Shown here one piece after another: positions 9,311-20,200 of a stretch of DNA of 64,000 nt (within the stretch, counting starts at the first letter, position 1; every line of letters begins with the position of its first letter). The notes under the pieces are model-generated. The model worked only from the letters and a program-made list of their open reading frames with translations, had not been told where the DNA came from and ran no database searches. The translations under genes were made by a program, and so were the position numbers. The DNA is taken from NCBI GenBank assembly GCA_013399875.1, contig VXAZ01000459.1:124001-188000 (forward strand), given 5' to 3'. This DNA comes from Gymnorhina tibicen. Taxonomy: Eukaryota > Chordata > Aves > Passeriformes > Artamidae.

Positions 9311-12300
9311 GGAGGGAGGAAGGGAGAGAGGAGGCACCTCTCCTCCGCAGAGGCCACCCTGGGCCGTGGGGGACGGGATGGAGACGCTGAGGGACAGGAT
9401 GGAGATGCTGGGAGAGCTGGAAGGCCCCGGTGGGAAGGAGCATTGGAGCTGTCCTGCCACCAGCTCGTGCTGCAGAGTGCCAGGGAGCAGCATCCCTGCA
9501 GGGACCCAGCAGGCAGCAGGAGCTGCCCTGGGGTCAGCCCCTTAAATTTCTGCAGTGGAGTGAGTCCTTCCAGCAAGGGCACGTTCCCCGCCATGATCCC
9601 AGTCCTCGGCACCCAGGAGGGGCATCTGAGGGGGTTCCTGGGCAGGATTTACCTTGCCTGGTGCTGCCCTGGTGGTGGCATCAGGGTTGTTTGGGAAGCT
9701 GATGGATTAAAGCTTGTCTGAGGCAGGGATGGGGTCTTGATGGCTGGTGGAGATCGGGATTTTGGGGGCCAGGAGGAGGGGAAAGGGCGCCCGCATGGGG
9801 TCGAGCATCACCCGGTGCCTTCCACCCTCCAGAGAGCCTGGAGCTGCTCACAGCAGAACCCTCCTGGCCGGGGGGGGCTCAGGCGTCCCTGAGGAGCCCC
9901 AGCCTGGCCTCGCAAGGCTGGGGAATTTCAAGGAGGAACAAATCCCAAGTGCTATTAAAAAAGGACATTTCCTGCAGCGGAGGCCTGCCTGGAGAGGGGA
10001 AAGGGCGCTGTGTTGTAACCGCGGGGAGGGCCGAGCTCTGACTCAGCCCAGCGCCGCCGGGAGCAGCTCGGGGTGGCCACGGAGCTCTCGGAGCACTCGC
10101 CCACTCCTCGTCCTCTGGCATCACCAGCAGCAGCGGGGGACACGCAGGGACGCGGCTTGGGACGGGTGAGGCTGGAGGTGAGCGGCGGGTCGGGGCACGG
10201 GCAATGCCAGCGGAGCTGCTGTGGCCACAGAAGGTGCCAGGGGACTCTCCTGGCCACGCACGTCGTGCCCTGGGCACCCTCTGGACCCCCCGAACACGTG
10301 GCGGTGGCTGGTGGATCCCCGGCGCCGGCAGGACCGTGATCCGGCCATTTGTCATTCCGGATCCTTCCGAATCCGTGTGGCGCGTTCTCACCCGCACGAG
10401 TGGGGCGAGCAGCCTGGGGCTGGGGCTCTCCTGGCTCGGGGGACGCCGGTGTCCCCCACACGGAGCAGCGTGAGCCCGGTGGCCCCTGGCGTGCTGGTGG
10501 CACTCGTCTTTCATGGGAATTCGGTAGAAAACCAAGTGGAATCAAGGGGGACAGGGCAGGCCCTGCAGTGCTGGGTTTTTGCCCCATCTTGGGGACACTG
10601 AAGGGAGGATTGGGGTGTCTGGCTGCCGTGGGACCCTCTCTCATGTGGCAGATGTTCTGCCTCCATCCCGGCGGGATGCGCAGCCCGGCGCATTCCTCCC
10701 GACTTTCTCGGCGGTTCTTCCCCCGCCAGCAGCTCCCCGGGGACGGCAGCTGAGCTCTCCCAGCCCTGCACGGGGCAGACGGGGCTTTGTCCCGTCGTTC
10801 CCCACCAGGGGATGGTGGCAGGGGGAGGACAGGGCCATCCCCAGGCCCAGGGCAGGGATCCCCTCACACCTGGGGACCTGGAAGTCACTCGCAGGGGAGG
10901 AGACGTGTCCCACACCTGTGGGCTTTGAGCTAAGATGGCTTTGAGCTGGGCTGGCAGCCTTTTGAGTGAGTGTTTAAAGGTTTGTTGCGTGCACAGAGCT
11001 GTGGGCATTGCTGTCCTCAGGCCCACGGGGTGCTGAGCACCCAAAGGGGCCCCATGGCAGCTGCCCAGGACAGGACCCAAGAGCTTGTGGCTCCACGCTC
11101 AGCTCTTCACCGCTCTGCTGACTCCTGTCCTCTGTTTTACAGGCTCAGCTCTGGCTGTCCCTGGGGTTTTGAAGCTGCTGAACGCACGAGAGGACGGTAC
11201 AGCCCCCGAAATGGCCACCGCGAGAGACGGGCAGAGCTGATGTGCCGCCACGCCGCCACACGGGCACCACCGCGGGCCCTTTCCCGGGCACAGGCAGGGA
11301 TTATCTTCCCCTGCCCAGTCACGCAGAGGGGGCTGGATCCCAGGGACTTGATCCCAGAGGATGGATCCCAGGGGCTGGATCCCGGTGCACGGATCCCAGG
11401 GCACGCTGCAGTGCCGCACATCCCTCCTGCAGAAAGCACAGCAGCCCCTTCTCGGGGGCGTGCAGGGGGCCAGGCAGAGGCTCTGCAAAGGCAGGGGGGT
11501 CCCTGCAGCACCTCCCCTGGTTCTGGGTCCCTGTGGCTGTTGTCACACTTGGCCGGGGCTCAGGGCTGGCCTGGCCGTGGCTGGTACAGAGACAACGCCG
11601 TGCCGGCCAAGGCTGCTGCAAACCCTCGTTCCCGAGCGATGGATGCTGCAATCTCGGGGCTCCACGGGGCTCTTTCCCCCACTCTTTACCCCCAGAGAAC
11701 AGGGGGCAGCAGCGGGGGGAGCCCAGCCCAGCGCAGGGGGTGGTTCCTGCCCCGGGTCCCAGCTGGGTGCGCGTGGCCGGGGGGGGCCGGGCCGGATGCA
11801 GGGGCTCACGGCAGAGATGGAGCATCTGCTTCTCATCAGGCTGCTGGGGCTGTGATAGATGGTCTGTTTATCAGCTTCAGCCCTGCTCAGGATGTTAGTG
11901 TCGCCTGAGAAGGATATTTTTGGGCTCGGCCGCTCCCTCCATCCTCCCTCGCCTCCTGCTTCCCCCCGGATCTTCGCTCTCCAGGCCAGGTGGGCTGAAG
12001 CCTGTCCAGACCCAAGGGTGGAGATCCAGGGAGCTTCTGTCCCACAGCCCCTGGTGCTCGCTCATGGGAAGGGCTGGGCTGGGCTCTGCCAGCCTGGGAA
12101 TGGATCAGGCCAAGGTTTGAGCTTGGGAAGCTGAGGTGCTGGCCAGCTGCCGGCTCTCCTGGGGACGGGGACAAGGACAAGGGTGCGGAGGGACAGCAGG
12201 AGCTCTCACACACTCCTCATCCCCAGGGTGGGGAGCGGGCAGGGAGGGATGTGCTGTGTGGCACCACAGCCCCACACCGTCCTGCTCACCCCCTATCACC

Positions 12301-12560
12301 CTCACCCTCTTGCCCAGCTCTGCACCGGCTCTTTCGGGGGATACATTTGGGATTTCCCACCACTTCCCCATCCCCTGTCCCTGTCTGTCCCTGCAGAGCT
12401 GGGGCCAGGCTGAGCTACCCAGCCCAGGCCTGCGCTGCCGTCACGCTGGGGACACGGGCACACAGCTCTGGAGGCAGGGGACACCTCTTTGCCAGCACCC
12501 AGACACAGCCTGGCCGTGTCCCCACCCACGGCCCCACACACAGCCAGGGGGACCCCGGAC
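9310..12560. other. GC-rich region between the candidate enhancer and mir-143
   Basis: No gene is recognised. It includes an AP-1/NF-E2-type TGACTCAGC near 10037 and a short minisatellite at about 11333-11403. Open frames here are GC-driven and low-complexity. Confidence 0.5.
11333..11403. repeat. Short minisatellite built on 'ggatcccagg'
   Basis: Four to five diverged tandem copies of a 17-18 bp unit, each containing a form of gatccca (ctggatcccaggg, ttgatcccaga, atggatcccaggg, ctggatcccgg, acggatcccaggg). Confidence 0.7.
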
Positions 12561-12566
12561 ACGTCC

Positions 12567-12655
12567 ATGTCTCCCAGCCCAAGGTGCAGTGCTGCATCTC
12601 TGGTCAATTGGGAGTCTGAGATGAAGCACTGTAGCTCGGGAAGGGAGGAACTGCG
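12567..12655 (+). ncRNA. MIR143: mir-143 precursor hairpin
   Basis: The 5p arm at 12583-12604 begins GGTGCAGTGCTGCATCTC. The 3p arm at 12617-12637 begins TGAGATGAAGCACTGTAG and carries the seed GAGATGA. As I remember the vertebrate family, both mature strands match completely. The arms pair across the short loop caattgggagtc. The flanks tgtctcccag on the 5' side and gggaagggagg on the 3' side also follow the mammalian precursor. The dominant product, miR-143-3p, represses regulators of smooth-muscle phenotype (for example ELK1 and KLF5 in mammals). It is expected to be co-transcribed with mir-145, whose mature 5p strand begins 338 bp further on. Exact Drosha cut sites are not visible, so the hairpin ends are approximate. 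Confidence 0.97.
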
Positions 12656-12962
12656 CACCCTGGGGACCCCCACCCGCTGGGATGAGTGATAAGAGGAGAG
12701 CTCAGCCCTGGCTGCAGGAGAAAAGCTCATCCCAAAGCTCCCGGCAGAGATCCAGCAGGGATAGGAGGGTGGGGAGGTTTTTCCTTGCAGCAGAGGGACT
12801 CCTGTGTCTGCTCAGGACCCCCAGCCCGGCGCTGGGCACCAGTGGGAGGGGTCCCACAGAGATGGGAGGGGTGGGGGCACAGCAGGGACACGGGGGTGGC
12901 TTTGCCCCGTCAGCCACACACAGAGCCAGGACAGCGGCGGGGCCGGCGCGGAGCCCGGGTTG

Positions 12963-13046
12963 CCGTGTCCTCAGGGTCCAGTTTTCCCAGGAATCCCTTA
13001 GGCACTAGGTTGGGGATTCCTGGAAATACTGTTCTTGGGGCCACGG
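12963..13046 (+). ncRNA. MIR145: mir-145 precursor hairpin
   Basis: The 5p arm at 12976-12998 begins GTCCAGTTTTCCCAGGAAT and carries the seed TCCAGTT. The 3p arm at 13014-13035 begins GGATTCCTGGAAATACTG. Both match the vertebrate miR-145 strands as remembered. The stem base ccgtg (12963-12967) pairs with cacgg (13042-13046). The terminal loop (taggcactaggttg) differs from the mammalian loop while the stem is kept, which is the usual sign of a functional precursor. miR-145-5p promotes the contractile smooth-muscle state in mammals, with KLF4 and KLF5 as known targets. It is expected to be processed from the same transcript as mir-143. Confidence 0.97.
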
Positions 13047-13110
13047 CTCGGCGGCCCATCCCGCGTGGGAGCCACAGCCTGCGGAAGAGCCGGGAATGGA
13101 GGTACAGGGC

Positions 13111-13141
13111 CACGGGGAGGGGTGGGAGCGGGAGGGGAGCC
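13111..13141 (+). other. G-quadruplex-capable G-tract just 3' of mir-145
   Basis: Runs of GGGG, GGGG, GGG, GGG and GGGG separated by one to three bases (cggggaggggtgggagcggg and on) begin about 68 bp after the mir-145 stem. Such tracts can fold into a G-quadruplex in RNA. Any effect on processing or termination here is speculation. Confidence 0.5.
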
Positions 13142-13262
13142 CCTGGAGATCCCACACGGGGGGTGGTGGGTGTCCCTGTGGGTCACCACTCTCTGCCAGG
13201 GGATGTGGCTCATGGGCAGGTGGCCTCACACCCCTCCCGCCCTGCCTGGGCCACCCAGGGTC

Positions 13263-13268
13263 AATAAA
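13263..13268 (+). terminator. Candidate poly(A) signal AATAAA downstream of mir-145
   Basis: A canonical AATAAA occurs about 220 bp after the mir-145 hairpin on the same strand. It is the first I noticed after the hairpins in GC-rich DNA, where the word is rare by chance. Downstream, gtgactctgtcc and ggtcctttgggg give only modest GU/U-rich support. It could end the host RNA, but mammalian host transcripts have several 3' ends. Confidence 0.35.
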
Positions 13269-13652
13269 GGTCTCAATTCCCAAGTGACTCTGTCCCGGCC
13301 GGTCCTTTGGGGCTGGGAGCAGGGTGGGAGCCAAGGGGGTGGTGCCAGCACCGTTTGGGGCAGAAAGGAGGGACAAGAACCACCCCGGGGGCTTCTTCCT
13401 TCCTCCTGTGCTGTCCCCCACCCTGTTCCCCCCACTGCCAGCGCTGCTGAGCTCCTGCAGAAGGGACACTGATGTGTGATCCTGTGGGGCAGGGAGAGCA
13501 TCCCAGGCAGCAGCTGCCTGGGGATGGGCTGGGGGCTCTCCCTGCAGCCCCCCGGGCACCCTGCATCGATCCCTGCCCGCACCCAGCCCCACTGCCTGCA
13601 CCCAGCCTTGCCTGTGCCACAGTGAGTGTGGGCACCACTGGATGGAGACAGA

Positions 13653-13811
13653 AGAATCCCAGAACCATTTAGGTTGGAAAAGCCCTCCCAGCCCATCGAG
13701 TCCAAGCTGTGCCCCATCCCCACCTTGTCCCCAGTCCAGAGCCCTGAGTGCCACCTCCAGCCCTTCCTTGGACACCTCCAGGGGTGGGCACTCCAAACCT
13801 CCCTGGGCAGC
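13653..13811 (-). mobile_element. CR1 LINE 3'-end fragment
   Basis: The sequence gaatcccagaaccatttagg, then 'ggttggaaaagccctcc', 'catcgagtccaagc', 'ttggacacctccagggg' and 'cctccctgggcag', follows the reverse complement of an avian CR1 3' tail. The fragment is therefore on the minus strand. It is broken by the N gap at 13812. The closest copy in this window is the + strand element at 59098-59244, which shares the same word order in reverse. Confidence 0.8.
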
Positions 13812-13868
13812 NNNNNNNNNNNNNNNNNNNNNNNNNNNNNNNNNNNNNNNNNNNNNNNNNNNNNNNNN
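13812..13868. other. Assembly gap (57 N)
   Basis: A run of N separates a CR1 fragment from a CCCAG tandem repeat. The gap probably reflects failure to assemble through the GC-rich simple repeat. Confidence 0.95.
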
Positions 13869-13906
13869 CCCAGCCCAGCCCAGCCCAGCCCAGCCCAGCC
13901 CAGCCC
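13869..13906. repeat. (CCCAG)n pentanucleotide repeat
   Basis: About seven and a half perfect copies of cccag directly abut the N gap, so the true array is probably longer. Confidence 0.9.
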
Positions 13907-16457
13907 GTCCATCCCGCACTCCCCAGTTCCCAGCGTGGATCCCCCCAGGCCGCCCCACAGGGGCTCCCCCGGCCCCTGGCAGCAGCAGCCACTTGCCGCC
14001 TGCTCTGCCAGGAACCTGGGAACTCATCTGGGGAGATGGAATGGGCACACAGAGGGGTTTGGGGTCCCTGGATGGGCAAGGAGAACCCGCCCAGGAGGAC
14101 ACCCCAAACGCAGCCAAGGGAAGGCAGCGATGGGGAAATTCCTTCCTGCCCCGCATGAGAAGGAAAAGTGGAAATCACAAAAGCTCTCTGGAGATGGAAA
14201 GCCCAAATCCAGCCGTGCTCCTCCCCGTGACAGCGCTGTTGGTTTGCCACGGCTCCAACCGCTGCGTTTCAACACTTTCCAAGCTTTTGTTTGGATTTTG
14301 GTTGTTAGGGGGTTGCAGGACATGCCGGGGCAGGAGGGGAAGCCATGTCTCTCACACACCCAAATTAAAGAAACACGGCACTTAGTGCAGGAAATGCCAG
14401 CTCAGAGAGCTCCGATTGTTTCCTTCTTTCTTTCCCCCCACCTTTTTTTTTTTCCAGCCAGAAAATTCATCAAGGTTGACCCTGTCCCTGAGAGAGATTT
14501 AGGCTTGGGCAATATTAGTAATTTCTGGCCAGAAAAAGCTCTTTAATTGGAGAATTCCTGATTGCCCAGGGCTGGGATTCAGCTCCCAACCAGGTGGTTC
14601 CCTTGGAATTTTCCAGGTGCATCCCTAGCTCCGGGAATGCTGACCCAGCCGCCTGCCAGGGAAACTGAGGCACACACAACTGTCTTGCCTCCAGAACAAC
14701 CCGGCCAGGGCTCTGCTCCACCCCAGCACGGTGTGGGTGAGGATGCCCCGGGCAAGATGCCACCCTGGCACCCGTCACAGGCGCTGCACGCTCCGTGCCT
14801 CAGTTTCCCCGCTGCTGGCACAGAATCCCTGGGGAATGCTGAGCCTCCCAGCACAGCTCAGCCTCCCCGGCTGGCCCAGGAGCAGGCAGCCCGGGCGGGA
14901 AGGGAAGGGAAGGGAGTTGTCCTGACTCAGCCGGCAAAACCGGCACCACCTGGGAGCAGCAGCAGCCTCTGGCACCGCCCCGGGCACGGAGCAGGGAGGT
15001 GGCAGCAGTGGCAGAGCGGGGCTGCTTCCCTGCTCGTGATTTGTCTCCCTTCTCCCGGCTGGATGAGCTCCACGCGTTCCCCGCTCTCTGCAAAGCACCC
15101 AGGAGGGGAGGCCAAGCTGCCACGCTCCCTTTTCTTGGGCAGTTTCTCCCTTTCCAAGAGTCCTGGGCTGGCCCCACGCTCCGGGCTCCCTGGCAATGCC
15201 TCCCTGCCAGGGTCTGCAGGGAAACACTGGGATTTTAACAAAGGGCTGCTGGGTGCTGGTGTGGCGCCCACATGCCTGAACCCCTTTGGTGCTCTCAAGC
15301 CACCCCCAGTTTTGCAGAAACTCGGTGGCCATAAATCCCCCTCTGTCCCCTGGACTGCCTGCTTGTGCTTCCGTGCCTCGTGCCCATCTCCTCGCAGAGC
15401 CAGGTATGGCCACATCCCTCAGAAAGTTTATTGGGGGTGTCCCAGAGCCTTGCTAGAGAGAACCGTGCCGGCAGCCAAACCCCATCCCCAGTGAACGGGA
15501 ATGGATTCCCATATATTTATTTATATCCACAGGCTGCATGGAAACAGCCGTCCCTGTGCCAGGCAGGAGGTTTGTCCCTGTGGGGTGAGGGTGGGCGTGA
15601 GGGTCCGGGTGTCAGGGCGGAGGCTGGTTCCCCTCACCCCTAGAGGCCCTCAGGGCAGTGTTTGGCAAACCCAAAGGAACCGGGGAAGGGGCAGTGCCAG
15701 CCCCAGGGTGGCCACGCTCCCCCCGTGACCCACAGCCCACAGCCCGGCACCTCAGCACTTCGTCAACGGGCAGCAGCAATCGGCTTAAAAATAATCCCCG
15801 ACCGTGTCCTGCGCTGGCCCCGGGCTCGGGGCTGCCGGGGGGGCTGGAAATGCCCCCCGCCAGGGCCCACAGGGCATTTCGAGTCAGGGGGTGGTGGGTG
15901 CCGGTGTGGCAGCCCGTGGGTGACCCTGGCACACACGCGTCTGTCGCTGCCACCCCCAGCAGGGCAGCTCATTCCCCTTCTCCGAGCTGCAGGGATGGTG
16001 TGACCGTGCCCAGGTGCCAGCCCCGAGTGCCCAGCACGCCCAGCCCGGTGGGTGCCACAGCGCTGGGCCCCAGCGTGGCTGGGAGCACCCCTGGGCTGGG
16101 GAAAGGCTCCCACACTGGGGCTTTTTGCACACGCAGGTTTTCCAAGGGCTCAGCAGGGCTGGGAGTGGCGCGTGCGCTCATGCACGCACCAGGGCCCATC
16201 GGCGTCCCCGGGGCTCTCCCGAGGGTCCCTGCTCCACGCAGCCCTTCCAGGGGCCCTGCACGCCCACCCCTGGCTCTGGAGAGCGGCCCCAGCTCCCTGA
16301 GCCGTGCTGGAAACGCGGGAATGGGGGCTGGGGCAGCTCCATCCAAGCAGGACGGTGCGGTTCAGGCCCCGGGGTCTCACAGCATCCCAGGGACCCAGCT
16401 CAGGAGCTGCCCCTCAAACCCAGCCCCAAGGGGATGAGCGGCTCTCGCCGCTCCAGC

Positions 16458-16515
16458 GGGATGGGATGGGATGGGATGGGATGGGATGGGATGGGATGGG
16501 ATGGGATGGGATGGG
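16458..16515. repeat. (GGGAT)n pentanucleotide microsatellite
   Basis: About 11.6 perfect tandem copies of gggat. This degree of purity suggests a polymorphic, recently expanded array. Confidence 0.95.
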
Positions 16516-16673
16516 CGTGGGAAGGTGACGGGGGAGAGGAAGGGGGCAGCCATGGCCCCCCAGGAGCCCTGGAGCAGGGAGCGGGGTGGCAGCGTGGCAG
16601 GGCTGTCCCCGCCGAGGGGCTGAGCCTTGCCCAGCACCCGCAACCACCCAGCCTGGGCTGGCAGCCACCACCC

Positions 16674-16686
16674 TGCTGAGTCAGCA
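16674..16686. promoter_or_regulatory. Perfect palindromic Maf recognition element (MARE)
   Basis: TGCTGAGTCAGCA is the full 13-bp T-MARE palindrome bound by Maf homodimers or by small Maf paired with CNC factors (NF-E2, NRF2). It lies about 3.6 kb downstream of mir-145. Occupancy cannot be judged from sequence. Confidence 0.4.
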
Positions 16687-17210
16687 GCGGGCAGGTCGTG
16701 TCCCAGCCGGGCTCGCCGGGCCTGCCCGGCGCGCCCCGGCGCCTGCGGTGCCAAACGCGGTGCCAAACCGGCTGCCGCGGCCCGGCTGAGCACAGCCGGA
16801 GTGGGTTGGGCGCTGCCAGCACCCCCCTCGCCAGCCCGGTGTCCCCAGCACGAGGGGTCTCGGTGGGAGCCCCCGGCGCAGCCCCAGGGTGCCCGGAGCC
16901 GTGCCCGGAGCCGTGCCCAGCCCGGCCCGGGGCAGGCACAGCCCTGCCCGCTCACCCCGCTCCCAAAGCCCTCCGTCAGCAGCTCCCGGCCCCAAACCTG
17001 CTCGCCCGGCCCCGCTCCCTGCCCGGGGAAGCCGAACCTGCCCGGGGAGGCCCAGGGCAGGTTCCCACCGCGTTCCCGTCCTTCCCGCGCCCCTTGGGGC
17101 CCGGGCTGAGCTCGGGTTCGGATCCCGCTGGGGCCGCGCACGGCTCGGGGCCCAGGCCGAGCCCAGCGGGGCGGCGGCAGCTGCGGGCCCTGCTGCCCGC
17201 GGGCTGGCAT

Positions 17211-17275
17211 CGGCCAATATTGACTCAAGGCACAGCCCCACCTCGGCGCCACGGGCCTGGCTCCGGCCTTATCTC
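17211..17275 (+). promoter_or_regulatory. CCAAT / AP-1 / GATA motif cluster
   Basis: The stretch ggCCAATattgactcaagg contains a CCAAT box directly followed by the AP-1 site TGACTCA. About 45 bp later CTTATC gives a GATA site on the opposite strand. This AT-leaning patch is set in strongly GC-rich DNA, so it is a candidate enhancer or an unannotated promoter. No transcript is evident. Confidence 0.3.
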
Positions 17276-20200
17276 TCCTCCTGCCCGGAGGGGAAGCAGC
17301 CCAAGTCCTCCCACCGGGTCCTGGGGCTGCATTAACCCCACCCCGGGGCTGGGGATGAGCTCCTGCGCAGGGCGAACCGGCACAGGACCATCCGGAGCAG
17401 GGCAGTGCCGTGACCAAGGCGCCGGGACCCTGTGCCACGCCTGGTCCTGCTCCAGCAGATCCTCCCTGGGCAGCAGAAGGACGCGAGCTGGCTGTGCCTG
17501 CGCTCCCAGCTGGACTTTGGCCCCTGTTCCTGGGAACCGGAGGCTGCAGCCGGCAGGGCGAGCTGAACACGCCCGGCCGCGGGACTGGGAGGCAGAGGCT
17601 GCACGGGGCAGGGGCAGGGAGCTGCTGGGGTGGGCCCTGTGGGATCCCCTTACAGCGGGGGCACCCCTGGGGCGTGCACAGCCCAGCGACAGGGGAACAG
17701 CAAAGCTCACGCTGTCCCCAGCACCGGTCCTGGCAGGGGTCTGCACCCCGGTGTCACCTCCCCAGCGCCTGGGCTGCCACCAGCAGCCCCGAGCTGAGCA
17801 GTTCCTGCGGGCAGGAACACACACAGCACTTGTCCCCTTCCACCAAGGAGGAGAAAACCCCATCCCGCCCGACCGGGGCTGCTCCCTCCCTCCCAGCGGC
17901 CACAAGCCAGACTTCAACTGGCCTCTCCTCCTGCAAACAAGCCAGGGCTGGGCTTTCGCACGGCCTTGGAGGGAGCGAGTCAGCCCCGACCTGCCCTGCG
18001 CAGCTCCACGCTCCAAAGTCCCGCAGCTGCCGAACGCGGGCGGAGCTGCCGCAGCCCACGAGGATTTCACCACCCGGCCTTGCCCCAGGTCTGGCAGCTC
18101 CTGAAGTGGGTCTGTCCAGCCTCGGAGAACAAGGAGAAACAGAGCAACTTTGTACTTGCCCTCAATTAACGAGTGACCTATTTAGAAGAAAATCTGGGCT
18201 AAGTGGGATGAAGGAGCTGGAACCGGCTGCTTGGGGGTGGCACAAAACTGCCCGAGCCCGGCAGCTCCAGAGTCACTCGGGACAGAGAAGCCAGTTCAGA
18301 GCATTTTAAAAACTGCCCTGGAAGTTTTTATTGCCAGGGAAAGCGAAGCCCAGTCTGGAAAGACCCTCACGCTGCACATTCCCTCCCGAGCCCGCCAGCC
18401 AGGGGACATTTCCAGCCAGCCCCGGGGACTCAAAGGCAGGTGGAGGGACCAGGGTGGGCCAGCAGTGGCTGGGGGCTCCCAGGGCTCTCAGCTGCTGAGG
18501 TGGGAGCAGTGCAGGAGGGGACCTTGCCCACGGTGAAGAGCCGGAGCACGTGTTCTCCTGCTGAAATCTTGCTGACAGCAGGAGCGGTGGCAGCTTTGAA
18601 AAGAAGGCGTTGGTGGTGCCCAGGGAGCACGCCGAGAGGAGAAGTGCTTATCTGACAGGACGTGCGAGTCCGAGGCGTATCTCAGCCTCCAGAGCTCTGC
18701 CTCCCGGAGCTGGCAGCCTCCCCTCCCGCTCCCGAGCCTGGGAAAGCCGCCTGTCCCGGCCCAACCCCGGCAGGAGCTGACGCTGCACCTGGAGGCCTCT
18801 CTGCAGGAAGGAGCCGGGCTGGCAGCTCGCACGTCGGAAGCCAAAAGCGCTTCCCACACCGCGCTCGGCTTTCCATCAGCGACACCTCCGTGCTATCAGG
18901 CAGAGCCAGGCGAGACGCCGCGGGGTTTATCACGCTCCTCCTGACGGGAGCTGAAGGAAGGAGCCGCTCGTTCCCTCCCCAGCTGGAAGGAAAGCGCTGT
19001 TATTTCTGGAGCTGGGCGCTGGGGACCCAGGAGCCGGGTGGGTGGCTTGGACAGGGCAGCCGAGCCGAGCTGTGCTGCCCGGCAGATGTGAAACGCGTCC
19101 AGCGCTTCGCTAAAACCGACGTGCAGAGCCCCGCCGGCACTCGCCTGCGCCCCAAATCGCAGCCACAGCTTATCCAGGCAGGCCCCGAGCTCAGCTGGCA
19201 CGCTCCCAGAGGGTGCGAGCCCTGACCTGGTCCTGCCACGCTCTGCCCCTGCTGCCAGACCACTCCTGCCTCTTCCAGGAGCTGTTGAATCACTCCAGCG
19301 GCTCCAGCACCACTCCAGCCTGGCTCAGCTGCCCCTCCAAACCCTGGCTCTGCACTCAAAGCGCTGCAGAAACCTTTTTCTTGGGGGGAAAAAAGACAGG
19401 ACAGGTTCCTCAGCAGCTGTCCCGCTTGGGGCACGCTGCATGGGCTGTCACAGGCCCAGGGCGACCTCAAGGCGCTTCGTGTTCACCCGAGAGCATCCAC
19501 GGCGGGGTGTAGCACAACCAGGGCTCTTCCCAGAGGTGCTGGCACACAGCTGCAGGGTCAAGATGAACTTTCCCCAGCTTTCCCACTCCCCTGGGCATGC
19601 TGGCCTGCAGGCTGGGAGCAGACAGAGCTGTCACCAGCTCCAGTGCCACCTCCACAGCAGCTGGCCCCGCATCCGGGTGCTCCCTGCTGCTCCCCCACAC
19701 CAAGGTGAGGACCCAGGCGGGGCAGGGGGAGCAGGGTGCAGGTGGGGCTGAGCTCAGGGCTTTGCCGGCACTTCTGAACCCTCTCCAGAGCACACGTGCA
19801 GGTGTCCAGAGCAGGGCACACCCTGCAGTGAGCAGCAGTGAGCTCCAGGGCGCCTGGAGAGCTGTGGGAGAGCTGGTGGGGAGCTGGGTCAGCCTTTAGC
19901 TCCCAGAAAGGCTCAGAGCAGGACTCCAACCCCAGCTCTGTTACCACAGCAAAAATAAAAGCAGCCATGGAGCAACAGAGGAGGCTGCCCTGACCTTCCA
20001 GAAATGGGATTTGGGCATAAACACTTCTTTCCTGGAAAGTGTATCCTGGCATTTGGGATTCCTTCCCATCCCACAAAGCTCCCCTTGCGACACTGATCCG
20101 GGAGTACCTCACATTCCTGCAGGACCTCGGCTCGGCCACGTTAACAAACATCAGCAGCTGGGAAGTTATTTAGAGCAGCAGGATTGCTCCCAGCGCTGCT

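Larger units (their letters stand above)
4148..13290 (+). ncRNA. Predicted primary transcript hosting mir-143 and mir-145 (CARMN/MIR143HG-like)
   Basis: In mammals miR-143 and miR-145 are processed from one long non-coding RNA, CARMN (MIR143HG), transcribed convergently towards CSNK1A1. The same arrangement is seen here. Both hairpins are on the + strand, a TATA/CCAAT promoter lies upstream at about 4.0-4.15 kb, and AATAAA lies downstream at 13263-13268. Exons cannot be defined from sequence alone. A strong donor (CAG|GTAGGT) after base 4323 could end a first exon of about 175 nt. The start, the end and the splicing are all inferred. An internal promoter closer to the hairpins, for example at the 8.9-9.2 kb SRF/MEF2 cluster, is equally possible. 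Confidence 0.4.
13290..16660. other. Non-coding intergenic or downstream host region
   Basis: No gene is recognised. It contains a CR1 fragment, an N gap at 13812-13868 with a CCCAG repeat, a moderately AT-rich patch at about 14400-14560 (including gggcaatattagtaatttctggcc), an AT run ccatatatttatttatatcc near 15509-15528 and a GGGAT pentanucleotide array. Open frames on both strands are low-complexity. Confidence 0.5.
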
